A stretch of DNA of 33,843 nt from Phycisphaerae bacterium (GTDB lineage Bacteria > Planctomycetota > Phycisphaerae > Sedimentisphaerales > SG8-4), in NCBI GenBank assembly GCA_030603035.1, contig JAUVYQ010000009.1, positions 1-33,843 of the forward strand. The letters run 5' to 3'. The notes below the pieces were generated by a model that ran no database searches, was not told the origin of the DNA, and saw nothing but the letters and a program-made list of their open reading frames with translations. Positions 17,074 through 26,270 of this stretch are shown in pieces (the first letter of the stretch is position 1; every line of letters begins with the position of its first letter). The position numbers and the translations under genes were made by a program.

Positions 17074-17784
17074 TTAATCTTCAACCGGCTCGAACTCATC
17101 TTTGCCGGCACCACACTCCGGACAGACCCAATTATCCGGCAAATCTTCAAAAGCAGTACCGGCTTCCACATTATTGTCCGGGTCACCCACGGCCGGGTCG
17201 TAAATATAGCTGCACATAAGACATTTGTATTTCTTCATATTTCTCACTCCTTCTTCCGCCTGCGTCTTTGGTTTTATCTTGATGTATGTTGCAGCAGTCT
17301 TGGGGGTCCTGCCCTGCTTAATATCGCGGTAGTAGGCGTACGTCATAGGTTGTTTGTCTCCATCAAGCGTCTCGCAAGCTACTATCCTGCCAATAAATAA
17401 CGTGTGTGTTTCAACACCAATACTTCCAGTAACCTCAACCTCGATGAAACCAACAGTGTTATCCAAGACTATTGGGCTGCCGGTCTGACCTATCTTGAAA
17501 TTTATCTGTTCAAATTTGTCGATGTCTCTGCCGGTTCTGAAACCAAACCTGCCTATAAACTCCAGAGGCGTACCTTCAGCGAGGATGGATACGGTGAAAA
17601 CTTTGCTGTCGGTAATGTACTCGTGAGTTAAATTTTGTTTATTAACGCTGACCGCTACCATTGGCGGCTCAGGTGTCAACTGAAATACAGTATTGACAAT
17701 ACAGCCATTGAATCTATTGCCCTTTTTTGAGCTGACTATACACATTCCATAGCTCAATTTGAACAATGATTCTAAATCCAACAT
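17074..17784 (-). CDS. hrb: High-molecular-weight rubredoxin (flavin reductase-rubredoxin fusion)
   Basis: A 236-residue fusion. Residues 1 to about 150 form a flavin-reductase-like FMN-binding domain ([32 protein letters not shown]). Residues about 182-236 are a complete rubredoxin with CLMC and CPEC knuckles and the usual [12 protein letters not shown]. Such proteins pass electrons from NAD(P)H to oxygen- or peroxide-reducing partners in anaerobes. ATG 17784 has GGAG upstream. It sits between zwf and a ferritin-like gene, in the same orientation as superoxide reductase and rubrerythrin, so it is the probable electron donor for them. Partner choice is inferred. Confidence 0.88.
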   Translation of the reverse strand: MLDLESLFKLSYGMCIVSSKKGNRFNGCIVNTVFQLTPEPPMVAVSVNKQNLTHEYITDSKVFTVSILAEGTPLEFIGRFGFRTGRDIDKFEQINFKIGQTGSPIVLDNTVGFIEVEVTGSIGVETHTLFIGRIVACETLDGDKQPMTYAYYRDIKQGRTPKTAATYIKIKPKTQAEEGVRNMKKYKCLMCSYIYDPAVGDPDNNVEAGTAFEDLPDNWVCPECGAGKDEFEPVED

Positions 17785-17841
17785 CTACATCTCCAGGGGC
17801 AGTTTCGCCATTGCTGTTGGTCCAGCGTGGAATTCATTGGG

Positions 17842-18333
17842 CTATTGCAAAGCTTTCAGCTTTTCGAGCAAGGTGGTAATATGGCTCAGTTCCTCGATAA
17901 TAATCTCTTCCACTTTGTCCCTGCCTGCCTTTACGGGCACTAAGCCCTTTAAATTCAGATAAAAAACAACCGAATCCTTTTCAGAATTTACAGCTATGTC
18001 AAGAATCTCCTTTATCGTTTCGCTGCCGGTCAGTTTCGTGGTCGGGCCTATTCTGCCCTCCATACCACGAGCATCAGCCATTACCTGCAGATACATTGCC
18101 GCTTGATTATCAGGGTCGAAAATCATCGGTTCTTTTTCCCGGCCGCTCAATTCTTTTCTCATTTCCACAAAGGTTTTCAGATGCTCATCCTCCATAGCGG
18201 CCATATCGAGCAACATCTGTTTTGTTTTCTTGTCTGATGCTTTTTCCGCTGCTTCGCGATAATACTTGGCGCCGTTTCTCTCAATTTCTTCTGCCATTTC
18301 AAAGATTTCAAAGGCATTAAAAGTAATACTCAT
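17842..18333 (-). CDS. Ferritin-like di-iron protein (rubrerythrin-related, no rubredoxin domain)
   Basis: A 163-residue four-helix-bundle protein. Carboxylate and His ligands are visible in two half-motifs: EEIERNGAKYYREAAE with MEDEH, then NSEKDSVVFYLNLKG with IEELSH. This fits COG1633-type ferritin-like proteins, which probably handle peroxide or iron. There is no C-terminal rubredoxin knuckle. The frame opens at 18351, but the ATG at 18333 follows GGGAGAAGG and overlaps the last base of the superoxide reductase stop (TAATG), showing translational coupling. Precise substrate unknown. Confidence 0.8.
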   Translation of the reverse strand: MSITFNAFEIFEMAEEIERNGAKYYREAAEKASDKKTKQMLLDMAAMEDEHLKTFVEMRKELSGREKEPMIFDPDNQAAMYLQVMADARGMEGRIGPTTKLTGSETIKEILDIAVNSEKDSVVFYLNLKGLVPVKAGRDKVEEIIIEELSHITTLLEKLKALQ

Positions 18334-18713
18334 TATCCTTCTCCCTTCCACAATCCGTGAACGTTACAATGCTTTCTTGCACTGACAGAATCAGCTTCAA
18401 TACTAAACACTGCTTCCGGTGCATCGCCGGGGTTGAGGAACTGTCGATACGCCTTGCCGTCGGCAAGAATTTCAATCCACTCAATATAGTGTTTGTCTTC
18501 CATAGGATGTGGGACGCTGCCGACCTTCACCTTGATGCCACCATCGACTTTTTCAATCACAGGCACGTGCTTTTCCCTACCCTCATCGGCTGTCTTTGCG
18601 ACAAGGTTTTCCATCGGCTGACCACAACAAACCAGCTCCCCGACGCCGCCGTGGAGCGCTTCCACGATATTGCCACACACCATGCATTTATAGACTTCCA
18701 ACTTTTCAGCCAT
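18333..18713 (-). CDS. dfx: Desulfoferrodoxin (superoxide reductase)
   Basis: A 126-residue two-iron superoxide reductase that reduces superoxide to hydrogen peroxide without making oxygen. The N-terminal desulforedoxin centre is C10, C13, C29 and C30; the catalytic centre uses H49, H69, H75, C116 and H119, with E47 and K48 in the EKHVPV loop. All are present. ATG 18713 follows AAAGGAG on the minus strand. The stop shares a base with the next gene start. Peroxide formed can be removed by the rubrerythrin encoded just upstream. Confidence 0.95.
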   Translation of the reverse strand: MAEKLEVYKCMVCGNIVEALHGGVGELVCCGQPMENLVAKTADEGREKHVPVIEKVDGGIKVKVGSVPHPMEDKHYIEWIEILADGKAYRQFLNPGDAPEAVFSIEADSVSARKHCNVHGLWKGEG

Positions 18714-18785
18714 GATATACTCCTTTTAGAATTTGGTAGATTCAATTCCTTTTAACACTAATGAAATAAATGCTTGGTTTTGCTC

Positions 18786-19358
18786 TTAGTAGTTAGTAGC
18801 TTCCAGCTCGTAATAGCTTTGTGGATGCCCACAAGCCGGGCAAAGTTCCGGCGCTTCAGGCCCTTCGTGTACATAGCCACAATTCCTGCAAACCCATCTT
18901 ACCGGTTTATCGCGTTTGAACACGAGGCCGTCAGTTATATTCTTTGCCAGGGTAATGTATCGTTCTTCGTGCCGTCTTTCAGCAACGGCAATATTCCTGA
19001 AAACCTCAGCGATTTCAGCAAACCCTTCTTTGTCCGCTGTCTCTGCGAAGCCCGGGTACATCTCGGTATGTTCGTAATGTTCACCTGCCGCCGCCGCTTT
19101 CAAGTTCTCAAGCGTGTTACCGATAACGCCGGCTGGAAACGCTGCGGTAATTTCCACTTCGCCGCCTTCGAGAAATTTGAACTCGCGCTTGGCGTGCTCT
19201 TTCTCCTGCTCCGCTGTTTCAGTAAATATAGCGGCCATTTGTTCGTAGCCTTCTTTTCTTGCCTGGCTGGCAAAATACGTATAACGGTTTCTCGCCTGAG
19301 ATTCACCCGCGAACGCAGCCAGCAAGTTCTTTTCCGTTTGTGCACCTTTAAGATTCAT
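18786..19358 (-). CDS. rbr: Rubrerythrin
   Basis: A 190-residue NAD(P)H-dependent peroxidase of anaerobes. The N-terminal four-helix bundle carries di-iron ligands ([42 protein letters not shown]) and the C-terminal rubredoxin domain has CRNCGY and CPACGH knuckles. Full length with no missing ligand. ATG 19358 follows AAGGGAGGTTACG. About 70 bases separate it from superoxide reductase on the same strand; both could be one transcript. Confidence 0.95.
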   Translation of the reverse strand: MNLKGAQTEKNLLAAFAGESQARNRYTYFASQARKEGYEQMAAIFTETAEQEKEHAKREFKFLEGGEVEITAAFPAGVIGNTLENLKAAAAGEHYEHTEMYPGFAETADKEGFAEIAEVFRNIAVAERRHEERYITLAKNITDGLVFKRDKPVRWVCRNCGYVHEGPEAPELCPACGHPQSYYELEATNY

Positions 19359-19500
19359 TCGTAACCTCCCTTTATCTCAATGACAACCCTTCCACAAAAA
19401 ACATAACTCTACAGAAAATAATGGCTTACGACCATTATCGTATTCAGGTCTCCTGCATCCTGGTTATTAAGCAGCCGATCTTGCTACAAACGTTACATCA

Positions 19501-20451
19501 TTACACATCTATTTTCTTCATTATATCTTTTAATGTCCTTGCCGAATGTCTAAGCTGCTCTTGCTCAAGCTCAGAAAGCTCAAGCCTTAAGATTTTTTCC
19601 CTTCCGTTTCTGTTAACTATAGATGGTATGCTTAAACACACATCATTTACTTCATAGTAATCATTGATTCGGGAAGAGACAGGCAGCACAGAATTCTCAT
19701 CCCTTAATATAGATTCGACAATTCTTACCAGCGCCAGCCCTATGGCATAATAAGTGGCACCCTTTGCTTCTATAATTTTGTAGGCTGCGTTTTTTACTTC
19801 CTCAAAAATTTTACCCAGCTCTTCCTTATAATCACAATGCCTGTCACAAACCGGACAATACTTAGCCAGCACCATTCCTCCTATATTGGCGTGGCTCCAG
19901 ACAGGAAATTCGGTATCACCGTGCTCGCCGATAATATAGGCGTGGACATTTCTCGGGTCCAGGCGGCAATGCTCGCTTATTAAGTACCGGAATCTTGAGC
20001 TATCCAAAACCGTACCTGAACCTATAACTCGATTGGGAGCAAGGCCCGATACCTTTAAGGTTATATATGTTAGCACATCCACAGGGTTGGAAACAACCAA
20101 CAATATGGCATCTTTAGCAAGTTTTACTATTTTAGGTATGATACCTTTAAAGATTCCCGCATTTGTTTGAACTAAATCTATTCTACTCTGGCCCGGTTTC
20201 TGCTTGGCGCCGGCGGTGATAACTACAACATCAGCGCTTTCGCAGCCTTCGTATCCGGCAGAATATATATTTACCGGATGAACAAAGCTGGCCCCGTGAT
20301 TTAAATCCATACATTCACCTTCAGCACGCTCCTGGTTTGTATCAATAAGAACAATTTCCCTGGCAGCTCCGCTTATCATCAAAGAAAAGGCAAAGGTGCT
20401 GCCCACACTTCCAGCGCCTACTATGGCAACCTTAGATCTTGTGCTCCGCAT
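19501..20451 (-). CDS. ldh: L-lactate dehydrogenase
   Basis: A 316-residue NAD-dependent dehydrogenase interconverting pyruvate and lactate. Seen: NAD motif VGAGSVGS (11-18) with D37 in LIDTN, the specificity loop GAKQKPGQSR with Q84 (Gln favours pyruvate; malate enzymes carry Arg here), SGTVLDSSRFR with D150 and R153, and catalytic H177 in IIGEHGDTEFPVW. A CPVCDRHC stretch follows the active site; similar cysteine loops occur in some clostridial-type enzymes. ATG 20451 has AGGAG upstream. It starts the minus-strand redox block. Confidence 0.88.
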   Translation of the reverse strand: MRSTRSKVAIVGAGSVGSTFAFSLMISGAAREIVLIDTNQERAEGECMDLNHGASFVHPVNIYSAGYEGCESADVVVITAGAKQKPGQSRIDLVQTNAGIFKGIIPKIVKLAKDAILLVVSNPVDVLTYITLKVSGLAPNRVIGSGTVLDSSRFRYLISEHCRLDPRNVHAYIIGEHGDTEFPVWSHANIGGMVLAKYCPVCDRHCDYKEELGKIFEEVKNAAYKIIEAKGATYYAIGLALVRIVESILRDENSVLPVSSRINDYYEVNDVCLSIPSIVNRNGREKILRLELSELEQEQLRHSARTLKDIMKKIDV

Positions 20452-20973
20452 TTTATCTCCTATGAATACACAGTGTAACTTTCACATAAGAACAGTTAAG
20501 ATGCGTATTTTTCGGCGCATTGAACACGACAAATTTTCTACTTATGCCCTTCGGAACAGGGATATTGTCGAACGGCTTATGATAAAAATCAATGATTCTT
20601 TTGTATTTATACACTTAAAGTGCTGATGACTTCCCAGATTCTCGTCAAACCTCCGTCGAACGTTGAGGCCGAAAAAAAACGGCTTGCAAGCTGCGTGCAG
20701 ATAAGGACTTAGAGGATTACAGCCGATTTTTTTTGCTTTTTTCTCTCAATAATAGAAAAATGATAGAAACGCTGTGGTTTATCCGTGGGTTAGGCCAGTT
20801 GTGTTTTTCTGAAAAAGAGCATACACCGTTCCACGGAAGAAGCCGGTCCGGCGCCTGGTAAAAAACGCAAAGAGCCGAAATAGGCGAGAAAAGGCGCCGA
20901 ACAAGACAAACCAGAGGTGGTAGTGCAGACGCGCCCGAGTATTTAAGTAACAGATTAGAGGTGCAATATAGAT
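20452..20973. other. Intergenic region between ldh and the hydrogenase endopeptidase
   Basis: Promoters of two divergent genes should lie here, but none stands out. At 20678-20736 CGGCT and AGCCG bracket about 45 bases and are followed by ATTTTTTTT, which could be a terminator of a small transcript or chance. A 28-codon frame at 20626-20712 (VKPPSNVEAEKK) faintly recalls the start of a DnaB-type helicase but is too short to call. No convincing gene. Confidence 0.4.
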
Positions 20974-21468
20974 ATGAGTGCTACTTGCAGTCGATGTCCA
21001 ATCCTCGTTTTGGGTATAGGCAATATTCTTCTGCGCGATGAAGGCGTGGGCGTCCGTGTGATAGAGCAGATGCAGAAAATGCATCTGCCCGACGATGTGG
21101 AATTGGTTGACGGCGGGACGGCCGGCGCCGATTTGTTGGATGTGCTGGCCGAGAGGCGGAAGGTAATTGTTATCGATGCGGTACAGGCCGATTGTGAGCC
21201 GGGAACTGTGCTTCGATTCACTGCTGATGACCTGACTCGGCCTGACGGGGTGGGTATGTCGCTGCATGAGCTGGGGCTGGGTGAGGCCCTGACAATGACC
21301 AGGCAGCTTGGGTGTGCACCTGAGGAGGTGGTGGTTTTCGGTATTAAGCCCAGGGAAATTACGTGCGGTTTGGAGCTTTCGGAAGAAATTGCAGCATCGG
21401 TGCCGAAGGTTGTCGAATTGGTGTTGGCAGAAATTGCAAATGCCAAGAGGCATCCCTTTCGGGAGTAA
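20974..21468 (+). CDS. Hydrogenase maturation endopeptidase (HyaD/HycI/HybD family)
   Basis: A 164-residue protease that removes the C-terminal extension of a [NiFe] hydrogenase large subunit after nickel insertion. Family signature GIGNILLRDEGVG (14-26) includes E23; D68 in VIVIDAV and H98 in MSLHEL complete the nickel-sensing triad expected from HybD. ATG 20974 has GAGGTG about ten bases upstream. The large subunit it processes is not in the window. It is followed by an oppositely oriented tRNA gene and then hypF, so it belongs functionally to the hyp cluster. Confidence 0.9.
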   Translation: MSATCSRCPILVLGIGNILLRDEGVGVRVIEQMQKMHLPDDVELVDGGTAGADLLDVLAERRKVIVIDAVQADCEPGTVLRFTADDLTRPDGVGMSLHELGLGEALTMTRQLGCAPEEVVVFGIKPREITCGLELSEEIAASVPKVVELVLAEIANAKRHPFRE

Positions 21469-21515
21469 ATATTCCGGACAGCATATCGGCGCTTGTGTCG
21501 GTAAGATATGTGAAA

Positions 21516-21588
<73 letters not shown>

Positions 21589-21598
21589 AATCGATTTA

Positions 21599-21683
21599 CT
21601 ATTTTCTGTTTTCAATTTACTATTTTTCAATAGTAGAGTAAATAACACATGGTAAATAGTCAATAGTAAATAGTCAATAATAA
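21599..21683. repeat. Word-repeat spacer in front of hypF
   Basis: The stretch is built from variants of TTTACTATT and AATAGTCAATAGTAAA, partly inverted (TTTACTATTTTTCAATAGTA...). It runs directly into the hypF ATG without a visible ribosome site. Confidence 0.65.
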
Positions 21684-23993
21684 ATGATTAAGAGGCAGAG
21701 AATATCCATAACAGGGCGTGTGCAGGGCGTTGGCTTTCGTCCGGCTGTGTATCGGCTGGCTTGTCAGTTGGGACTTTCCGGTATTGTTTATAACGACACA
21801 AAGGGTGTAACAATCGAATTACAGGGCGGAGAAGAAAAAATAGATGAATTTTTAGTTCGTCTGCAATCTGAAGTTGATAAGCCTCCGTTAGCAGAAATAA
21901 AATCCTGTGAAGCAGTTAATATAGCTCTAATTGAGGGGGAAGATAAATTCATCATCGAGACAAGCGATTCGCAAGGTTCGGCCCTGTCGGAGGTCACGGC
22001 TGATATCGCAACCTGCCGAGATTGTCTTGCGGAGATGGCAGACAAAAATGATTTCCGGTACGGCTATCCGTTTATAAACTGCACTAATTGCGGGCCGAGG
22101 TATTCCATAGTCAAGAGTATTCCTTACGACAGGCCCAAAACCACGATGTCGGAGTTTGCGATGTGCGATAAATGCGCTGCTCAATACACGGATGTAACCG
22201 ACCGGCGTTTTCACGCCCAGCCAGTTGCCTGCGGTGCATGTGGGCCGAAAATCCGGCTGACAGACAGCAAAGGAAAAACAATTAAAACACAAACTGACAG
22301 CAGTATAGCTGAAACTGTGCGCTTACTTTTAGACGGAAAGATTGTCGCCATAAAGGGGGTCGGCGGATTTCACCTCGCTGTTGATGCGCTCAATAACGAG
22401 GCGGTGGAAAGACTGCGAGAACGCAAGAGGCGAGAACATAAGCCCTTTGCTATGATGGCTGACTCGATTGGCAGAATAAAAGAACATTCAGTCGTGAACG
22501 CATTGGCCGAGCAGGTCTTAAAGAGTCCGCAAAGCCCCATTGTTTTATTGCCGAAGAAGAAAAACTCAGCCATAGCTCCATCAGTTGCCGACGGCGTTGA
22601 CACGTTTGGCTTTATGCTATGTTACGCTCCGCTCCATTATCTGCTGTTTGCACAAAATATAAAAGTTTTGGTAATGACCAGCGGTAATATTTCCGACGGG
22701 CCCTTGATTTGCAAGAATGAGCAGGCACTGGAGAAACTGGCTTACATTGCGGACGCCTTTCTGATACACGATAGAGAGATTTACCGGCGAGTCGATGATT
22801 CGATTGTGCATTTTGTGGACTCTGAGCCGGTGCTGTTGCGGCGGGCAAGGGGATATGTGCCGACGCCGATTTTGATTGAAGAGAATTGTCGTCAGGACAT
22901 ATTCGCAGCAGGCGGGGATTTGAAAAATACGTTCTGCTTCGGAAAACAAAATCAGCTTATCTGCAGCGAACACATAGGCGACCTGGAGGATGCAGAGGTC
23001 TATCATCACTATATCAATTCAATCGAGCATCTGCGAAAACTATTTGAGGTTAAGCCGAAAGTTGTGGTCTGCGACCTCCATCCGGGTTATCTGTCCACTC
23101 AATATGCTCTTTCACTTCCCAACGTAAATGTTATGCAGGTCCAGCATCACTGGGCCCACATTGCATCTGTTCTGGTCGAACACGGCCTTACCGGGCCGGT
23201 CATTGGCCTTGCAGCCGACGGCACCGGCTATGGTACAGACGGCGCAATCTGGGGCTGCGAGTGTATGGTCGCATCATTGGATAGTTTTGAAAGGTTTGGC
23301 CATTTGGCTTACTACCCTCTGACCGGTGCAGATGCGGCAAGTAAAGAAGCTATAAGGCCTGTCCTGGGACTGTTGGCGAAAACTTACAGGGACGATTTTA
23401 AACTACATAAATTTAGATGGCTGCTTGAGCAAATCGAGACCGACACAAACAAACAAGAAATTATATTAGAGCAAATTGAAAAACGGATTAACACTGTAGA
23501 AACTTCGAGTCTGGGTAGAGTTTTCGACGCAGTTGCCGCTATGCTTGGCTTAGGCTGCTACAATCATTTTGAAGCGCAACTGCCGATGGCCCTTGAAGCA
23601 ATTATTGAAGGCGGCATTGAAGAACATTATGATTTTGAACTCATTAACAATACCGGCGAACCGATGCAGCTTGATTTGGACAAAATGGTGAAACAGTTGA
23701 TTGCTGATATTAGAGAAGAAAAAGCCGTCGGCATTATCTCGGCAAAGTTCCACAATACCGTTGCTGCCGCCCTGCTGGAGATAGCTAAAGAAGCGAGGGA
23801 AAGCACAAAGCTAAATACAGTTGCGTTAAGCGGCGGAGTGTTTTGCAACCGATATTTGACGAATCGTTTGATTAAGCTCTTGAAGAAAAACGATTTTTCC
23901 GTATTATTTAATCGAAATGTCCCGTCTAATGACGGCGGCATATCCCTTGGCCAGGCGGCTATTGCGGCCAAGCTCGTGAACCGTGTTTCGTGA
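21684..23993 (+). CDS. hypF: Carbamoyltransferase HypF
   Basis: A 769-residue enzyme making the carbamoyl adenylate that becomes the cyanide ligands of [NiFe] hydrogenase. Domains in order: acylphosphatase with GRVQGVGFRP (11-20), two zinc fingers (CRDC 111, CTNC 133, CDKC 161, CGAC 183), a YrdC-like domain (about 205-385) and a Kae1-like carbamoyl-transfer domain with HHWAHIASVL and ALSGGVFCNRYLT. Normal length. The ATG at 21684 emerges directly from a repeat spacer and no Shine-Dalgarno is visible; no alternative start upstream keeps the acylphosphatase N-terminus better. It delivers carbamoyl groups to the HypE encoded 2.3 kb downstream. Confidence 0.95.
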   Translation: MIKRQRISITGRVQGVGFRPAVYRLACQLGLSGIVYNDTKGVTIELQGGEEKIDEFLVRLQSEVDKPPLAEIKSCEAVNIALIEGEDKFIIETSDSQGSALSEVTADIATCRDCLAEMADKNDFRYGYPFINCTNCGPRYSIVKSIPYDRPKTTMSEFAMCDKCAAQYTDVTDRRFHAQPVACGACGPKIRLTDSKGKTIKTQTDSSIAETVRLLLDGKIVAIKGVGGFHLAVDALNNEAVERLRERKRREHKPFAMMADSIGRIKEHSVVNALAEQVLKSPQSPIVLLPKKKNSAIAPSVADGVDTFGFMLCYAPLHYLLFAQNIKVLVMTSGNISDGPLICKNEQALEKLAYIADAFLIHDREIYRRVDDSIVHFVDSEPVLLRRARGYVPTPILIEENCRQDIFAAGGDLKNTFCFGKQNQLICSEHIGDLEDAEVYHHYINSIEHLRKLFEVKPKVVVCDLHPGYLSTQYALSLPNVNVMQVQHHWAHIASVLVEHGLTGPVIGLAADGTGYGTDGAIWGCECMVASLDSFERFGHLAYYPLTGADAASKEAIRPVLGLLAKTYRDDFKLHKFRWLLEQIETDTNKQEIILEQIEKRINTVETSSLGRVFDAVAAMLGLGCYNHFEAQLPMALEAIIEGGIEEHYDFELINNTGEPMQLDLDKMVKQLIADIREEKAVGIISAKFHNTVAAALLEIAKEARESTKLNTVALSGGVFCNRYLTNRLIKLLKKNDFSVLFNRNVPSNDGGISLGQAAIAAKLVNRVS

Positions 23994-24076
23994 ATTGTGA
24001 ATCGTTGTTAGAAAAGACCGCGAGGTAAAAAGCATCCTACGCTACGAAACACCTCAAAACAAGTTTGAAAGTGCCA

Positions 24077-24424
24077 TCAGGACAATGGATTATGTCCCTC
24101 TTCCAGCATAGTCAATATTGCTTGCTTTAGCCGGGGTACATCACGCTGTGTGATATCCCAGACTCTTTCCATATCAACACCGAGGTAATCGTGAACGAGC
24201 ACGTTCCGAAATGCTGCGATGCGATGCCATTCAATCTCAGGGTGTGTTGCCTTCGAATCGTCTGAGATACGCTGTGTCGATTCAGCCAATGTCTGAAAGT
24301 TTCTCAGCACGGCATCCTGAAGAGTGTGAGATGCCAGGAAACGGCCTCGCCCCTCAGCGACGTTTTCCTCGATACGCCGGATACAATCCTGGATGTGTCG
24401 CAGATAAACGGTATCGTCCTTCAT
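24077..24424 (-). CDS. hepT: HepT-like toxin of a HepT/MntA pair (DUF86)
   Basis: A 115-residue all-helical HEPN-fold protein. The RX4HXY ribonuclease motif is present as RNVLVHDY (R73, H78, Y80). In studied systems HepT is kept inactive by its MntA-type partner, which adds AMP near the motif Tyr. The start overlaps the last four bases of the mntA gene, as usual for the pair. It is inserted in opposite orientation between hypF and hypC. Whether it acts in phage defence or plasmid-like stability here is unknown. Confidence 0.85.
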   Translation of the reverse strand: MKDDTVYLRHIQDCIRRIEENVAEGRGRFLASHTLQDAVLRNFQTLAESTQRISDDSKATHPEIEWHRIAAFRNVLVHDYLGVDMERVWDITQRDVPRLKQAILTMLEEGHNPLS

Positions 24425-24711
24425 AACGGTATAGCCTCTCGGAGCACGTGGTCGCGAATATAAGGATTGAGCGCTTTGGTTGTCACAACCTCGACACGCC
24501 GACCCAGAATTTCTTCAAGGTCCAAGATAAGACCCGCAGGAAACCAGGAACTTGTGGTTGGGCCTGCGTCAATGAGAAAATCAATATCGCTATCCGGACC
24601 GGCCTCGCCCCGCACCGCAGAACCGAAGATACGAATGCTGCATGCACCGTGCTTAGCAGCAATGGTACGGATCTCATCGCGTTTTTCACGGAGAAGTTGC
24701 TCTATGTTCAT
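24421..24711 (-). CDS. mntA: MntA-like nucleotidyltransferase antitoxin
   Basis: A 96-residue minimal nucleotidyltransferase. The core motif reads RIFGSAVRGEAGPDSDIDFL, giving GSxxRGE with the metal aspartates D42 and D44; a later Asp/Glu strand is RRVEVVTT. Family members AMPylate the HepT toxin. The gene comes first in the minus-strand pair and overlaps hepT by four bases. Its length is typical. Confidence 0.85.
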   Translation of the reverse strand: MNIEQLLREKRDEIRTIAAKHGACSIRIFGSAVRGEAGPDSDIDFLIDAGPTTSSWFPAGLILDLEEILGRRVEVVTTKALNPYIRDHVLREAIPL

Positions 24712-24853
24712 AGACAGCTCTCATATATCTGGGTTACTATTCTTGGCTTAAAACAACCAACCATCAAGTATGAAGAATAGATTTTGTACGTTTCTCTGTC
24801 AAGTGCTTTTTGCGGAATCTTTGGGACGTCCAGGGATGGTTCCAAGCAGAAGG

Positions 24854-24882
24854 TTGACCCAGAGCATATCAATCAGTAAAAT
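24854..24882 (+). promoter_or_regulatory. Putative promoter of hypCDEAB
   Basis: TTGACC (24854-24859) and TAAAAT (24877-24882) with a 17-base spacer, about 50 bases before the hypC ATG. It would give the downstream five genes their own transcription after the toxin-antitoxin insertion. Confidence 0.5.
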
Positions 24883-24933
24883 GAGCTGTAGTTAGTGTTA
24901 AGTAACAGTTAATCGAGCGACGAGACGCAAATT

Positions 24934-25176
24934 ATGTGTTTGGCAATACCAGCAAGAATAGTGGAGTTGGAGGGGGACAAAGCGGTAGTCGATGCGATGG
25001 GCAATCGCTGGAAGGCCAGGACCACGCTGTTAGCCGAAGCTAAACTGGGCGATTTGGTTTTGATACACGCCGGCTTTGCCATCTCGCTCGTTGACGAAGA
25101 AGAGGCAAAAAAGACCTGGCAGCTCCTCGCGGAAATCAACGACTTCAACCAAACTCAGAACAGAGTTTCAGGATAA
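24934..25176 (+). CDS. hypC: Hydrogenase assembly chaperone HypC
   Basis: An 80-residue chaperone that, with HypD, carries the Fe(CN)2CO unit to the hydrogenase large subunit. It begins with the obligatory MCLAIP, whose Cys2 binds the iron after Met removal, and shows the OB-fold pattern DLVLIHAGFAISLVDEEEA. Length is typical. The ribosome site is weak (GACGAGACG). hypD follows after two bases. First gene of hypC-D-E-A-B. Confidence 0.97.
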   Translation: MCLAIPARIVELEGDKAVVDAMGNRWKARTTLLAEAKLGDLVLIHAGFAISLVDEEEAKKTWQLLAEINDFNQTQNRVSG

Positions 25177-25178
25177 TT

Positions 25179-26270
25179 ATGGATTTTATGCTCGACAGAA
25201 TTCATAAAGCACAGACTCTTTGCAATACGGCCTGCGAAAAAATGGGGCGGCAAATCAACGTAATGGAGGTTTGCGGCACCCACACGGTTTCCATTTTCCG
25301 CAACGGCATAAGGTCAACTTTGCCTAAAAGATTGAAACTTTTAACCGGGCCGGGCTGTCCGGTTTGTGTTACCGACCAGGGCTATATCGATATTGTTTTA
25401 CAATTGGCGGACCGCGACGATTGTTTGATTGCCACTTATGGCGATATGGTCCGTGTCCCCGGCAAGGGCGGCTCACTCGAAACAAAACGCACAAAAGCCA
25501 ACGTCAAGGTTGTCCTGAGCAGCGAAGATGCACTACAATTAGCAAAGGACAACCCAAATAAAATAGTTGTGTTCGTTGCGGTTGGCTTTGAAACCACTGC
25601 ACCAGCTACCGCTGTGGTGGTAAAAGAAGCCGCTGCCAGGTCAATTGACAACTTTTGTATTTTGAGCGGACACAAACTGGTTGTACCTGCAATGCGAGCA
25701 TTATTGAGCGGGAAAAATCATAATATAGATGCCTTTCTCTGTCCCGGCCATGTCAGCGTGATAATTGGCTACGGCGCTTTTGCCGAGATTGTGGAACATT
25801 TTGGTCGGCCGTGCGTGGTGGCCGGCTTTGAACCACTGCAAATAATCGAAGGACTTGCCGAAATCTGCCAGCAACTTTCAGCCGGCAAAGCTGAACTAAA
25901 ATCGGTATATCCTGCGGTGGTAACTGAGCAGGGTAATACTACCGCACAAAAAATCATCGCCGAGTACTTCGAACCGGTGGACGGCTACTGGCGAGGGCTG
26001 GGAAAGATAGAAAAAAGCACACTTAAACTAAAAGATAAATACAGCCGATTTGACGGCCTTAAACGATTTAACATGACTGAAACACCCACCGAGGAAAACA
26101 GTGGCTGTCGATGTGGCGAAGTGTTATGTGGACTGATAGAGCCGCCGGAATGCAGGCTGTTCGGAAAAAGCTGCACTCCCCAAGAACCGGTTGGCCCGTG
26201 TATGGTAAGCTCTGAAGGGGCCTGTGCAGCATGGTTTAAGTATGGCGGTGAGAAAAGACACAAACAATGA
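25179..26270 (+). CDS. hypD: Hydrogenase formation protein HypD
   Basis: A 363-residue iron-sulfur protein on which the Fe(CN)2CO unit is assembled. Conserved segments: EVCGTHTVSIFRNGIR (active Cys), LTGPGCPVCVTD, YGDMVRVPG and GFETTAPATA. The C-terminal cysteine cluster for the [4Fe-4S] centre (GCRCGEVLCG, PPECRLFGKSC, GPCMVSSEGAC) is complete. It starts two bases after hypC and its stop overlaps the hypE ATG (ATGA), so translation is coupled. Confidence 0.97.
   Translation: MDFMLDRIHKAQTLCNTACEKMGRQINVMEVCGTHTVSIFRNGIRSTLPKRLKLLTGPGCPVCVTDQGYIDIVLQLADRDDCLIATYGDMVRVPGKGGSLETKRTKANVKVVLSSEDALQLAKDNPNKIVVFVAVGFETTAPATAVVVKEAAARSIDNFCILSGHKLVVPAMRALLSGKNHNIDAFLCPGHVSVIIGYGAFAEIVEHFGRPCVVAGFEPLQIIEGLAEICQQLSAGKAELKSVYPAVVTEQGNTTAQKIIAEYFEPVDGYWRGLGKIEKSTLKLKDKYSRFDGLKRFNMTETPTEENSGCRCGEVLCGLIEPPECRLFGKSCTPQEPVGPCMVSSEGACAAWFKYGGEKRHKQ

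Noticed and set aside
20626..20712. 28-codon frame resembling the start of a DnaB helicase
   Set aside because: Similarity is limited to VKPPSNVEAEKK; it stops at once and no ribosome site is evident. A remnant is possible but not supportable.
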